Assembly (NCBI GenBank): GCA_963573305.1
Contig: OY754331.1
Location: 68,809,275-68,873,274, forward strand
Source: Pyrrhosoma nymphula
Taxonomy: Eukaryota > Arthropoda > Insecta > Odonata > Coenagrionidae
Direction of reading: 5' to 3'
DNA: 64,000 nucleotides
Under the pieces are notes generated by a model. It did no database searches and was not told the origin of the DNA. It was given only the letters and a program-made list of their open reading frames with translations. Made by a program: the position numbers and the translations under genes. The first letter of the stretch is position 1. Each line of letters opens with the position of its first letter. This document shows positions 13,836-23,699 of this stretch, piece after piece.

Positions 13836-14043
13836 AAAGAAGACTGACCGCCAGTAATCCCTTGGTCCCTTCCGCTAAGAAAGGAGAGGAGGGCGGAGGA
13901 GGGAAGGGGGTTTGTTTACGGTTAGAACTTCCTCAGGCTCCGCTAGGGGGAAGCCGTGACGCAGCGATGCCAAATTTACAAAAAACTCCGGACTTAGAAA
14001 TTTCGGCTCTGCAGTGGTAACTTTTCATTGGAAGTGCCTGTAC
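13836..14043 (+). repeat. GC-rich dispersed repeat, right member of an inverted pair
   Basis: This is the reverse-complement partner of 10562-10766. It runs from near GACCGCCAGTAATCCC to TTGGAAGTGCCTGTAC. No clear target-site duplication is visible outside either member. Confidence 0.75.
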
Positions 14044-14654
14044 CTATCTAAAATTTCTGAAAATATCAAAATTAAAATTCATTATTGTCCCAAAGGTAAA
14101 CATATCTACGTCCAAAGGCAAGCTAAACTACGAGATGAATCTTAATCCTTACACCTAAAGAGATACGCAACAGTTAAGTGATGACCAGCACTGACCTTAA
14201 TTTTCTTATCAACACATCTTCCGTACTTTCGAACTTCGCACGTATTCAACGAAGCCAGAAATGCTTCATATGAACGCCGAAGTATAATGTACAAGGAAAT
14301 ATTATCTCCTCGTCCTATGAATCACCCGCTATTTGGGATGCCCCCGAAAATGAGGTCCTCTCCATTTTCCTGTTCGAAATAAAAATCAGCGAGTTCAACA
14401 ACAGTCAATGGCTCACAATCGCCGGCTACTGAACCCGTGGAACGCTTAGCGTAAGGATTAGAGGTGCTTGAGTGTCTGGAGTCTTGGGTGGACCTTTCTC
14501 GTTAGTTAAAGTTAGAGGGAAGATTGAAAGAGAGGTATGGGTGGAAGTTTCCTATAAATAATTCACATATTACAACTTATTTTCATGCGATATGGGGATG
14601 TTCATTTTAGAGAATTTCCAAACATATTCTTGTGTCATTCTTTACCCCAAATAA

Positions 14655-14735
14655 CCGGCTGCGGCGGTTTTGGCTACGCGCCAATTTTCCAAAAAGGTGG
14701 CAGGTTCAAATCACGCCTCGGGCATGAATTATGTG
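14655..14735 (+). repeat. Possible tRNA-derived SINE head
   Basis: TTGGCTACGCGCC (box-A-like) is followed about 30 bp later by GGTTCAAATCA (box-B-like) at 14703-14713, and then by CGCCTCGGGCATG. The spacing fits an internal RNA polymerase III promoter. There is no closed cloverleaf with an acceptor stem, so it is not a functional tRNA gene. SINE identity is inferred from the promoter-like boxes alone. Confidence 0.35.
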
Positions 14736-14982
14736 CTTTTCTAAGGATCGTAGATATAGGTTACCAGGAGCTATATAACTTCAGTAGTTTGAACACCTAG
14801 AAAGCCAAGTCTAGTTCTAACCAAATCATTTAATTGAAGAGAAGACCTCACCACAGTATACTCTTCAGTTTCATACGAATGGAAGTCATGCGCATCTTAA
14901 AATAACCACCGAAAAAGCAAGGACTTCCTATCTCTTTTTATTACGTCTAAAAATACCAAAATGTTTTCTCTCTCTCTGTTTC

Positions 14983-15425
14983 TTCTACATGGTGCCCTGC
15001 AAGCCACCTCTAGGATATTTGGCCGGGGATGAGTTTTCATCAACATGTACAGCAATATATCTTACAAATGTTATTGAAACTACGAACATTGATGCATTTT
15101 CAAAAACAACCCTGCTAGTACCTGTCAATAGATGAGTTTTCACCACCAGGTACTACACTATATTCTATAAATGCTATAGAAACTATGAGTATTAATTTAT
15201 TTTGCAACTACATGAATGCACATAGGTCGCTGTGCGCGTTCTAGCTCAGTGTTCAAGTCTACATCATGAGTATCCCAAATTCTATCCGAGTATTTCAACT
15301 GAGGTCTTATAATGGAGAATAGACACTATTTCTTGCTGACGTAACATTCTGACTCCTATTCCGCGGCCTTTATATAATCCATTGTCTCTGATTACATCCT
15401 CAATCCACCTTCTCTGCCACTTGAG
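14983..15425 (-). pseudogene. Decayed jockey/CR1-like LINE, C-terminal RT region plus 3' UTR, minus strand
   Basis: At about 15235-15330 the minus strand encodes a broken version of the post-RT segment seen in the 16.7-18.2-kb LINE. The pattern is IRPQLKYSDRIWD followed by LNTELERAQR, compared with IRPHLEYAASIWD and WELNKIQRKA there. It is followed by a UTR shared with 9942-10170 and ends in the GCCAC...GTGGC tail module and a CATGTAGAA terminus at 14983. Stops and frameshifts make it non-functional. Its UTR is longer than that of the 18.1-kb copy, so it belongs to a related but different subfamily. Confidence 0.6.
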
Positions 15426-15626
15426 AATTGCCTCCGCAGGGAAATTGAAAATAGTGCGCAGAAAAGCGCTCAGGGGTTTAAATTAATTAAAAAAAGCGTG
15501 AATTTCTCTCTCCACGTGATGCCTGGTGAATTTCAGGGGTTTCGCGGTTCCCAAGTATGTATGTACCAGTGGTATGGTCGGGTAGGGGAAAGGCATGACA
15601 ACAACTTTCTCTTGACTCCCCGCTGC

Positions 15627-15652
15627 GACTGATCCCTGGCTACGACACTGAG
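15627..15652 (-). mobile_element. hAT-like MITE terminus
   Basis: On the minus strand this begins CAGTGTCGTAGCCAGGGATC, the same end type as the other hAT-like short elements in this window. The opposite end was not found. The first 8 bp outside, AGAGCGAT, have no visible partner. Confidence 0.4.
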
Positions 15653-15729
15653 AGCGATACACGTGGAGGACAGTGATTAGCGTGACCCCTAGAAGGTCGT
15701 TGCTTAGGTTTCATCCTCCCAGCTCTCTC

Positions 15730-16272
15730 TCAGCCTCCCAGCGATTTTTATTTTATGTGCAGATTAGCGTGAAAGTTTGTTCACGCGTTCTCATCACTGA
15801 CATATATGGATAACGGTGAAAAAAATTGCATTCTTCCTATTTGTTTTTTTTTGGCATTTCAATGCTATTTTACCACGTGGCTTCATGACACATGACGTGT
15901 ATTTCGTAATAATTCGATGACATACGTACACACTTCTAAACGCGAAATAATACTTTTCTCCTTTCTATAATTGTTGCCTACAAATAGCAATGTGTATCGA
16001 CGAGTCCAATATTCCAAAAAAAATATGTATTTCAATATAATTTCGTCTAAATTACGAATACCGCGCCGAAAGCTCTTGTCATAAGATGCTTTAATTAAGG
16101 AAAGATTTAGAGAATAATTCTCGTGTCATTTCCGTTACAGCTAGTGCGGTGATTTCCGGCACATAAACAGATGCACTTCAATGAAATGTGTTCCAAGAAT
16201 CGTTTTTCGACTTACTTAAAAATTGTTAAATATGTGCACTCAATCACCCACGATTACCGATTCAGCCACCGT
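15730..16272 (-). mobile_element. TTAA-ended MITE, family 1, copy 3 (inverted)
   Basis: The reverse complement follows 3847-4399 and 28561-29034 over its length: the GGTAATCGTGGGT and TGCACTCAAT start, TTGGAACACATTTCA, TTTCGGCGCGGTATTCG, TATTTCGCGTTTAGAAG, GAATTATTACGAAAT and the AAACTTTCACG end region. The terminal TTAA motifs are eroded. It is non-coding. Confidence 0.68.
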
Positions 16273-16612
16273 ATTCCCCCTCATCTGCCTAAGCACGAAT
16301 CATCGAAGCGACCTCTTGAAGCGTAAACAACCTGGGCTGCTCATTAGTTCCTTCTCAGACGGCTGCGGCCCGAACGAACGAGCAATCGTGAAAAGCCAAC
16401 GAACGGAATACTTGGCACCGTTGTCGTTATGCTGTTGCTATTGCTGTCGGATGAAAAGAACTTTCATCCTTGCTTTGTGACTAATCAGATACGCGGTGGC
16501 CGTTTATCAAAATCAAGTTTTAAAATCGGTTACAAGTTGTTCCACCTAAATGACAGTGGGGCGGGGACACGTGTACTTGAAATAAATAAACGAAATAAAT
16601 CAGTTGGTCAAA

Positions 16613-16741
16613 AATGCATGCGTACATACCCATCACGCTGTTTCATTTCGAGGTAGGCAAGGTCAAAAGAGCTTAATTCTCAGCGCTAGATCTAGAAAAC
16701 TGGCCTTCATTTCAATAGTTTCCTCCATACTGCCCTATCCT
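16613..16741. repeat. Dispersed repeat, left half, split by the LINE
   Basis: This matches 40446-40566: CATACCCATCACGCTGTT, AAAGAGCTTAATTCTC, CTAGAAAA and TTCCTCCATACTG. It stops at ATCCT, where the LINE begins, and resumes at 18215. On the minus strand the family reads like the end of a reverse-transcriptase-type ORF (RSVWKKLF in the 40-kb copy), but that is only suggestive. Confidence 0.65.
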
Positions 16742-18214
16742 CCTGTCCTCAAGGAATTAGCGCCACAGATCGCACCGTTCTTAGACATAATATTCAAGAA
16801 GTCATTGTCTGAAGGAAAGATACCAATAGACTGGAAAATTGCAAACGTTACACCGATATTCAAAAAGGGAAACAGACATGACCCAGGGAACTATCGACCA
16901 ATTTCATTAACGTCGATTATAGGCAAGATACTCGAACATATCGTCGTTAGCAATATCATGACGTTCTTGGACAGTCGTAACTTCCTTCATGGCTGTCAGC
17001 ACGGCTTTCGGAAAGGTAGATCATGTGAAACACAGCTCGCGCTCTTTCTTCATGACGTTCTCAAATCTGGTGAATCGAGGCACACAAGTGGAAGCATTAT
17101 TCCTAGATTTTAAGAAACCTTTCGACACGGTACCTCACAACAAACTTTTATACAAATTACAGTCATGCGGGCTGAACGTAACAGTAGTAAACTGGATACG
17201 CGACTTTCTGAGTGATCGTAAGCAAAAAGTAGTTCTTGACGGAATTAGCTCTGATGTAGTTAAAGTGACATCAGGTGTCCCACAAGGAAGCGTAATCGGC
17301 CCTCTTTTGTTCATTATATACATAAATGACCTATGCTCTCGAATTAGCAGTAAAATACGTTTATTTGCTGACGACGCTGTCATCTATCGCGAAATTAATG
17401 ATCACTCTGACTTTGAAATTCTATCATCGGATTTAAACAACGTTCATGTGTGGAGCCAAGAGTGGCGACTCGAACTTAATCTGAGCAAATGTACGGCGGT
17501 ACATTTCTTGCGGAGGTCGTCCAACTATCCCCGTGTATATGCTGTTGATGGCGTTAAGATAAAGGCGACAGATGAAGTTAAGTATCTGGGAGTTACGATT
17601 ACCTCAAACCTATCGTGGGGAACACATATAAGAAATATTTGTGGCAGAGCTCTGAAGAAACTAGGATTCGTCAAGCGTATTGTGGGAAGATTCTCAGATG
17701 AAAAAGTAAAAGAGAGGTGCTATTTCGCACTCATCCGGCCACACCTTGAATATGCAGCAAGCATATGGGATCCGGTGAAGAAAGACTTAATTTGGGAACT
17801 TAATAAAATACAAAGGAAAGCTGCGCGATTCGTCAAAAACTGCTACGGGCGTACAGACAGCGTTACGCAGATGTTAAACGAATTAGGCTGGGAGCCGCTA
17901 GAGACTCGGAGGCTGCGCGCTAGGCTTAGATTACTTGAGCAATTGAGAATAGATATCTTTAAGAGCGACACGGAGAACATCATATTAGAACCCCACTATA
18001 TTTCCAGGTCCGACAGAAACGATAAATTGAGAGAGGTATTTTGCCGAACTGATAGGTATGGGAATTCGTTTTTCCCCCGAACAATAAGGGACTTTAATAA
18101 ATGCAAGGCGTAATTTCATTAGAGCGTTTCCTTTGAATATGTAAACGGCTGGTGTCCTAACACCCCCCGCCACACGCCTATTGAGGCAGCTTGCGGGGTA
18201 GTATGTAGATGTAG
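16742..18214 (+). pseudogene. 5'-truncated jockey-superclade LINE: reverse transcriptase, one frameshift
   Basis: This is the 3' part of a non-LTR retrotransposon. The first frame (about 16742-17068) gives the RT entry region with DWKIANVTPIFKKG and NYRPISLTS. A single extra base near 17069 shifts to the frame that runs to the stop at 18111-18113. That frame carries FLDFKKPFDTVPH (catalytic Asp; the usual A is P in the FD motif), GVPQGSVIGPLLF, the FADD catalytic pair at 17364-17375, then RPHLEYAASIWDP and a C-terminal FFPRTIRDFN. The endonuclease domain is absent. The 3' UTR ends GTATGTAGATGTAG with no poly(A), as in elements with hexamer tails. ATCCT at 16737-16741 is repeated at 18215-18219 as the target duplication. 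Clade assignment (jockey/CR1-like, Daphne-type) is by sequence feel. Confidence 0.85.
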
Positions 18215-18340
18215 ATCCTTGCAAACCTGCTTTTATTCTGCCACTCTCATCATCCACGGTCATCTGTTCATAAAATTCCTCAGATTCCTCCTCGCAAGAG
18301 TCTCTTCCACTATATTCACCCATGACATCCTCGTACTACC
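18215..18340. repeat. Dispersed repeat, right half, split by the LINE
   Basis: This continues the repeat that stops at 16741. CCTTGCAAAC here corresponds to CCTTGAAAAC at 40568 and following. TCTCTTCCACTATATTCACCC corresponds to the similar block at about 40665-40690. The host repeat is more diverged than the LINE, so the LINE is the younger insertion. Confidence 0.6.
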
Positions 18341-18380
18341 GGTAAAAAATAAAAGTGCAAATAAATACTCTGGCCTAAAA

Positions 18381-18995
18381 AATTCGTCGATCTGGTGATA
18401 TTCTTTAACTTACTAACATATCAATTAGAGATAAGCGTGGCAATGGATAAATTCCGATTCAGTTCTATTTGATTCTAACTAGAATCGATGCATTTGGGAT
18501 CCAAAATGCCGGAAGATTTAGAATTACGGGGAACGGAACGGCGAAAAATAAAGGCGTGAAGAAACCATAATGTACCTATTCTTTGCCATAATAACTTCGT
18601 CAACTTGGGCATATTCTTTCATGCATTAACCTTTCAGTTAGAGATGAGCGTGACAAATAGAAACAAATCTGATTAAGTTCAGTTCCATTTTCATTAGAAT
18701 CGATGCGTTCGGAATCCATACTTTCAGAAGATTTAGAGTAAAGGCGAACGACACAGCCATAAATAAAGTTGAGAAAAATATAAAAAATACATTCTTAATA
18801 TAATTAAATTACCACTCTTAGCAAATTCGTCGACCTGGTGATGTTCTTTCATTCATAAACCTATAAATTTGAGATAGGCATAAAAGTTTAAACGAATGGA
18901 ATTAATTTCTAAACTATTATAATTAGAATCGATGCATTAGTAATCCAAGTTATTGGAGCATTTACAATGGCGCCGAACGGAACGGTGTAAAAACA
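18381..18995 (+). repeat. Three diverged tandem units of about 212-231 bp
   Basis: Units start at about 18381, 18593 and 18824. Each has the order TTCGTCRAYYTGG, ATRTTCTTTMA, a TTAGAGATRAGCRT-like block, TTAGAATCGATGCRTT, RGAATCCA, then an AACGGAACGG or AACGACAC block. Divergence is substantial and the unit lengths differ. It could be an eroded satellite array or internal repeats of one element. Confidence 0.65.
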
Positions 18996-19268
18996 GCAGT
19001 TGGACGACCTACCGTCTTTCAAAGGAAGATGCCTTTTCTCTTCTCTGATCAGTTTATGTGCTCAGTAACTTGCGCGAAATAACGTAATTTGTGAATCACA
19101 TTGGATATAAGGAGCTTCATGAATATTACGCGTTGCGGTGGATGGTTAAAACTACCTAGAGCTTTATAAATTATGAAAATAAAATGCGTCCATTTCTTTC
19201 TGATTTTTATGGTAATGAATGAGGATGAAAAAATGAATCTAATACACATGTAGTATGCAGTCCTTAGG

Positions 19269-19558
19269 CAGTAGCGTAGCCAGAGGGGGCAGGGGAGCCC
19301 CCCCTTGGCTACGCTACCCCCCCCCCCCCCGCCCCGCGTTCTAGTGCCCCTAAGTCTGTGTATTTTTCCACTCTTAAATCCCAAATACATATAAATAAAT
19401 GTGTATAATACTTTGTCAATTGTCATATTTTGTACATACCCATCCGCCTATTGCATCACCAAAATTTTTAAAGTTTAGGAAACTGGTTAATTATGAGTCC
19501 CCCTAAAAAATGTTCTCTCTCCCCCCCCCCCCAGACCCAAAACCTGGGTGCGCCACTG
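19269..19558. mobile_element. hAT-like MITE, 290 bp, with imperfect 8-bp target duplication
   Basis: The left end is CAGTAGCGTAGCCAGAGGGG. The right end, inverted, is CAGTGGCGCACCCAGG. The flanks are TCCTTAGG (19261-19268) and TCCTAAGG (19559-19566), matching at 7 of 8. It contains long C-runs at both ends and a palindrome near the left end (GTAGCGTAGCCA against TGGCTACGCTAC). It is non-coding; the minus-strand open frame across it is incidental. Confidence 0.7.
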
Positions 19559-19566
19559 TCCTAAGG

Positions 19567-20490
19567 TTGTTTGCGATAAAAAATGATATTCCTATAATAA
19601 TTTGATGAAAGAAGAATGATATTTTAACTGCATTAATATCTTTTATTAGCACTATATTTTAAACATATATTATACCAAAAAAGTTTTTTGTAAGCTCAGT
19701 ACGAAACAATATATTGCAAAAAATGAAATAGCCCTTGTTCACTTAAATTTTAAAATATTTGAGTGGAAAAGTGTTATTTTGTCAAATGAAAAGTTTCACT
19801 ATGGCACGCCTGGGACTGTCAATATTGTTATAAAATATTTACTGGAATAAAAATTAGCTCTATTAACTGTTCGAATGTCTCAAAAAAAAAAGATCCGAAA
19901 ACATTCCCTTTTTTAGTGACACGACAGCCGTTTCTTCGATTGATATAATTTCTAAGAATTCCTTCTCAAGCGTGTAAATATTTATATAGGCAGGGTGAAT
20001 TATATTTTTGCTTGTTTCTATAAAAAATGCAACAATAGTCATATTTCTCTTAACAGCGCACAATATCGCATACAAACAATAAAATCGCGCATTTATGGCA
20101 AGTGCGTGAAAATAAAATACATTTTATATAAGAGAAAAGAATTTCGGCTGTGGACCACATACGACGTGAATACCCGAATCAAATTATTAAGGTTGTTAAA
20201 ATTAATGGTGCTGAAGAAATATTAATGATTCGCTTAAAGTTGTATGGGATATACAGCTGAGGCAAGCCAATCTTCGGATTGATGGCTAATGGTGATCATG
20301 AAGCTGGCTGGTACTTTCTCATCCTCGCGGTCCAGGCGAAGAGAACGCATCCATATGTTCGGAGGAAACCTGTTGCCATGCAACGTCAATCGCTTCCATC
20401 TACGGAATTCGGTAGATGACTATACCTGCCTCCGGGATCATACCCGCTGCAGCCGGCGATATATTTATTAGATTTTCGTATGCACTTCGA
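19567..20490. other. No gene seen
   Basis: AT-rich spacer. The last 250 bp (20250-20470) are more GC-rich, with GGCAAGCCAATC and GGCTGGCTGG repeats that could be an old SINE, but I cannot define ends. Confidence 0.35.
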
Positions 20491-20491
20491 A

Positions 20492-20545
20492 GAAGTCACT
20501 GACTCCATGCTTCTTGGATCCAAGAAGCATGGGGTCAGTGACTTC
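20492..20545. repeat. 54-bp near-perfect spacerless palindrome
   Basis: GAAGTCACTGACTCCATGCTTCTTGGA is followed immediately by its reverse complement, with one mismatch in 27 pairs. The centre is GGATCC. There is no loop, and similarity stops at both outer edges. Confidence 0.85.
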
Positions 20546-23478
20546 ATTCTCCCGTGTGTTGGCAGATTATTAGGAGTTAGTGATGATTGGTCCGACCCCC
20601 ATGGAACCGGTTCAGCTACGAAAACGTCTTAGAGTTTTTTTAGAAGCACGAATGTCTATTCGCCATGGGATATCATTATAAGTATAACTACAACCAGTTT
20701 CAAGATTTCTGATCTTTTTTTACTTTAGTCCTCTCCAGTTCCTTTCTCATCTTAATAGTTTTTCTGGGCATAAAATTTAAATTCTCGACTATAACGAGCG
20801 CCCAATATCAGGCAAAGCCAGTGCTCAGGTTTAGTGTTGTCAAAAATTCACCATTTAATATGCGTGAGTGCAGTCTAATTCCCTTCTCCAAAAAAGAAAA
20901 CTGGCGGGTTTGGCTTCTGGCCGTATTCTGAATATGTGAAATTATTTGAATTTCCATTTTCGGTTCCAGAGGCTATTATGCCTTCTGCGTTCACTGCATA
21001 TTTTCCTTTAACTAATCAATGAGCTGTTTTTCTAGTAAGTGGTATCTCGGAATGTGCGGGGGAACAATAATTTAGGATTATTAAAGTGAATGGTCAAGAC
21101 GAAATAGCATGGTTGGATGAGTGTAGAAAAATGATAAACTGTATCGCTGCGTTTAGAGCGTAGCATGAATTGCATATCGGAAATGCAACATGTTGACTAT
21201 GTTGAAAATGCAGAGAAAATGGAAAAACAAACAATGTTCGAAAAAAAAGTACCATTCAATCATTGTAGCTCTCAAAACACTAGATGAAATCAATGACACA
21301 GTATATGTACGACTATACGTCTACAAATGAATAAACGAAATGTCTTCATGAAAACAAAATGGGTAGCATGATACATTTGCGTCATTATCGTTTCCAATAA
21401 ATAGGGTCTCGAAGTGAGGAACTTGGTTCAGTACTTATGCATAACTTATGGGTTTCATGAATAGCTCATCCGTGGAGCGATGTTTAGCTTAAATGAAAGA
21501 GTGGTAAAGTAGACGCTTTTTGAAAAATAAACCTCCTAACATCGACCAGACACGGCCAGTAATTCCCCATCCCACACCGTACTAATAAACTGCTTAACAC
21601 TAATTGTCTAGCGAGACAAATATAACTAATTTCCATGGAAAAATGTTTACTTGACGACAAAACTAGCGATTTTAAGCCTTTTTTAGTTCAACAACTCACT
21701 TTACGTACAAATATATCGTTACTTTTTCCATCATCTTTGTTCGTCTGTTGAAGCCGAGACACAATACGCAACTAAGGAATCCCCCATTTCTGCCCATACT
21801 TGTGACTTGGGAAAGGGAGTGGGAATATCCTATTTTTTTTATAATTTAAAGCTGTTTTTTTAAGTTGGACTTTTCCTGGTTCCTAAAAATAATTTAAGGA
21901 TTCGTCGAAAAAAGCCTGTGAAAGTGTGTTATTATAAGTAAGTGGAAAACGAAACATAATAGATTTTTAAAAAAATTGTTCAAAAATCAATAAAATCACC
22001 TGTCAAAAATAACGAAAAAACTATGGCTGATGGTGAGTTCAAGATAAAGTTAATTATTTACGTGTAAAATATATATTTAGTGCATTGAAATCTAGCTAAA
22101 AAACTAGTGACTTTATAACTTTTCAAGAAGTGAACAACTAGTGACTTTTTACTTTAAGTTAGCGGGGACTGATCCGATTATTTAGTTGGCCACACTGGTC
22201 AGGGCAAGGAGATTTCACGGCAATCAAAGATCAAGCTGAGGAACAAACAATCCTCTTTGGATCGTGACATCCCTCACGTCACTTCATGGAAAAGTACTTC
22301 TTTCCCTGTCATTGCTAACTATTACAGTCTACTCCTCCGTCACACTCGGCAATACTTATCTCTGATATAACGCGAAAGAGATGACCTCCGCCATACACAA
22401 GCTAGATTTGCGAGGCAATTGGCGTACGTGATCCGAAGCGCATAACAGAATCTCGTAATCATGGAGATGCAAAATTCTATTGGTTAAGAGGGTTGGATTG
22501 CGAGTTTAAAGTCAATTCTGTTTTTTCTCCATTAAAGAGTGGCAGGCACCTGCAGAAGAAGATTTCTCTCTTTAGATTCACCAAAGCACAATTCTACCAT
22601 TACGCGCTCTTTTTTCCACAGTTAACACTTGACATTTCATGAGCTTTCATAAGATTCCAGGTGTACCTTATGAAAATGCAATTTTTGCAAAATGTACGAG
22701 CAAAAAATTCATGCGCTTAAAATAACAACTAAAATATTATGACTGTTTTTCCACGAGTACAATATGTGTCACAAATATTTTCAATTTATCTTCCGTTCCT
22801 AGCAAATTACTGCTATAATTAAAGGCCAAATGCAATGCAACCGGCTCCCCAGGATGGGATGAGCAACTTGAAAAACTTGAAAATTACAATTTTTCAAATA
22901 GTAGAGCATGTTATTAGTGAAGGTAGTATTGTTTAAAGGGCATCTATTACAAGGATGAGTTTCTCATTTTATGAATATAATTGAAATTGAAAAATCTTAT
23001 GGAAAGAAAATTATGAAATCATCAAAGAATCTTTTCCCAAAAAAGAAGGCGTTTCAAAGGCTAAAGTATAAATTTTCAGCAAAAACTACCACGTCGACAC
23101 TGATGGACACTTCAACGGCCCTAATTTAAATATTTGACTTTTTGTCAAATTTGCCTTGTTCTGGGAGCCCTATCGCGTTTTGGGCACATGGAAGCAAGTT
23201 GTCCAAATCACAACAAAATACATTACCACCTGAGGCCGCCACGGCACACTCTAGGCCACTGCACATTCTTAATTTAACTTATAAGAATACTCCAAGCATG
23301 CGACGGATACGTTGAACGCAATGGCTTTTTCGTTCCACGCACTTCGATGATAATAGTCACGCATGAACACTCACCAATTTATACTTTCATTACTACCTTC
23401 TTGGTAGACGCTGTTAGCTGAAAACGTAGAAAAAATTAGGGGATGAAACTTCCCTAAACCTCTAAACGCACAAGCCAT
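20546..23478. other. No gene seen
   Basis: AT-rich sequence with no open frame of interest, no recognised transposon end and no obvious repeat. Confidence 0.4.
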
Positions 23479-23697
23479 TTAAGGTAGTTTAAGCGAGATT
23501 TTTCCTTAGTCATAATAGAGACCATATTCGAATTTTATTTTTTTAATTTCAGTGGCTGTAAGGAGCGTGAAGTAAATATTGAGATATTAATGGCGTAAAA
23601 ATATTGTTCAATATGACTGAAATTCTCAGTATTTAAAATTATCATTATTTAAATACCTATATAAGTCTTTAATTTAACTCAATTTTCACGCCGTAAG
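23479..23697 (+). mobile_element. TTAA-ended MITE, family 2, partial copy
   Basis: This starts TTAAGGTAGTTTAAGCGAG and matches the reverse complement of about 34160-34355: GCGAGATTTTT, GTCATAATA, TTCGAATTTTATTTTT, CTGTAAG, AAAAATATTGTT and TTTTCACGCCGTA. The partner terminus is not recognisable, so it is truncated or diverged after about 23697. Confidence 0.55.
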
Positions 23698-23699
23698 GT

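Noticed and set aside
14655..14735. Functional tRNA gene
   Set aside because: Box-A- and box-B-like sequences are present, but no acceptor stem or full cloverleaf can be formed; kept only as a possible SINE head.
17985..18323. 112-codon minus-strand frame
   Set aside because: It overlaps the end of the plus-strand RT frame and runs through the LINE 3' UTR and target duplication into the flanking repeat. It is a chance frame across an insertion junction.
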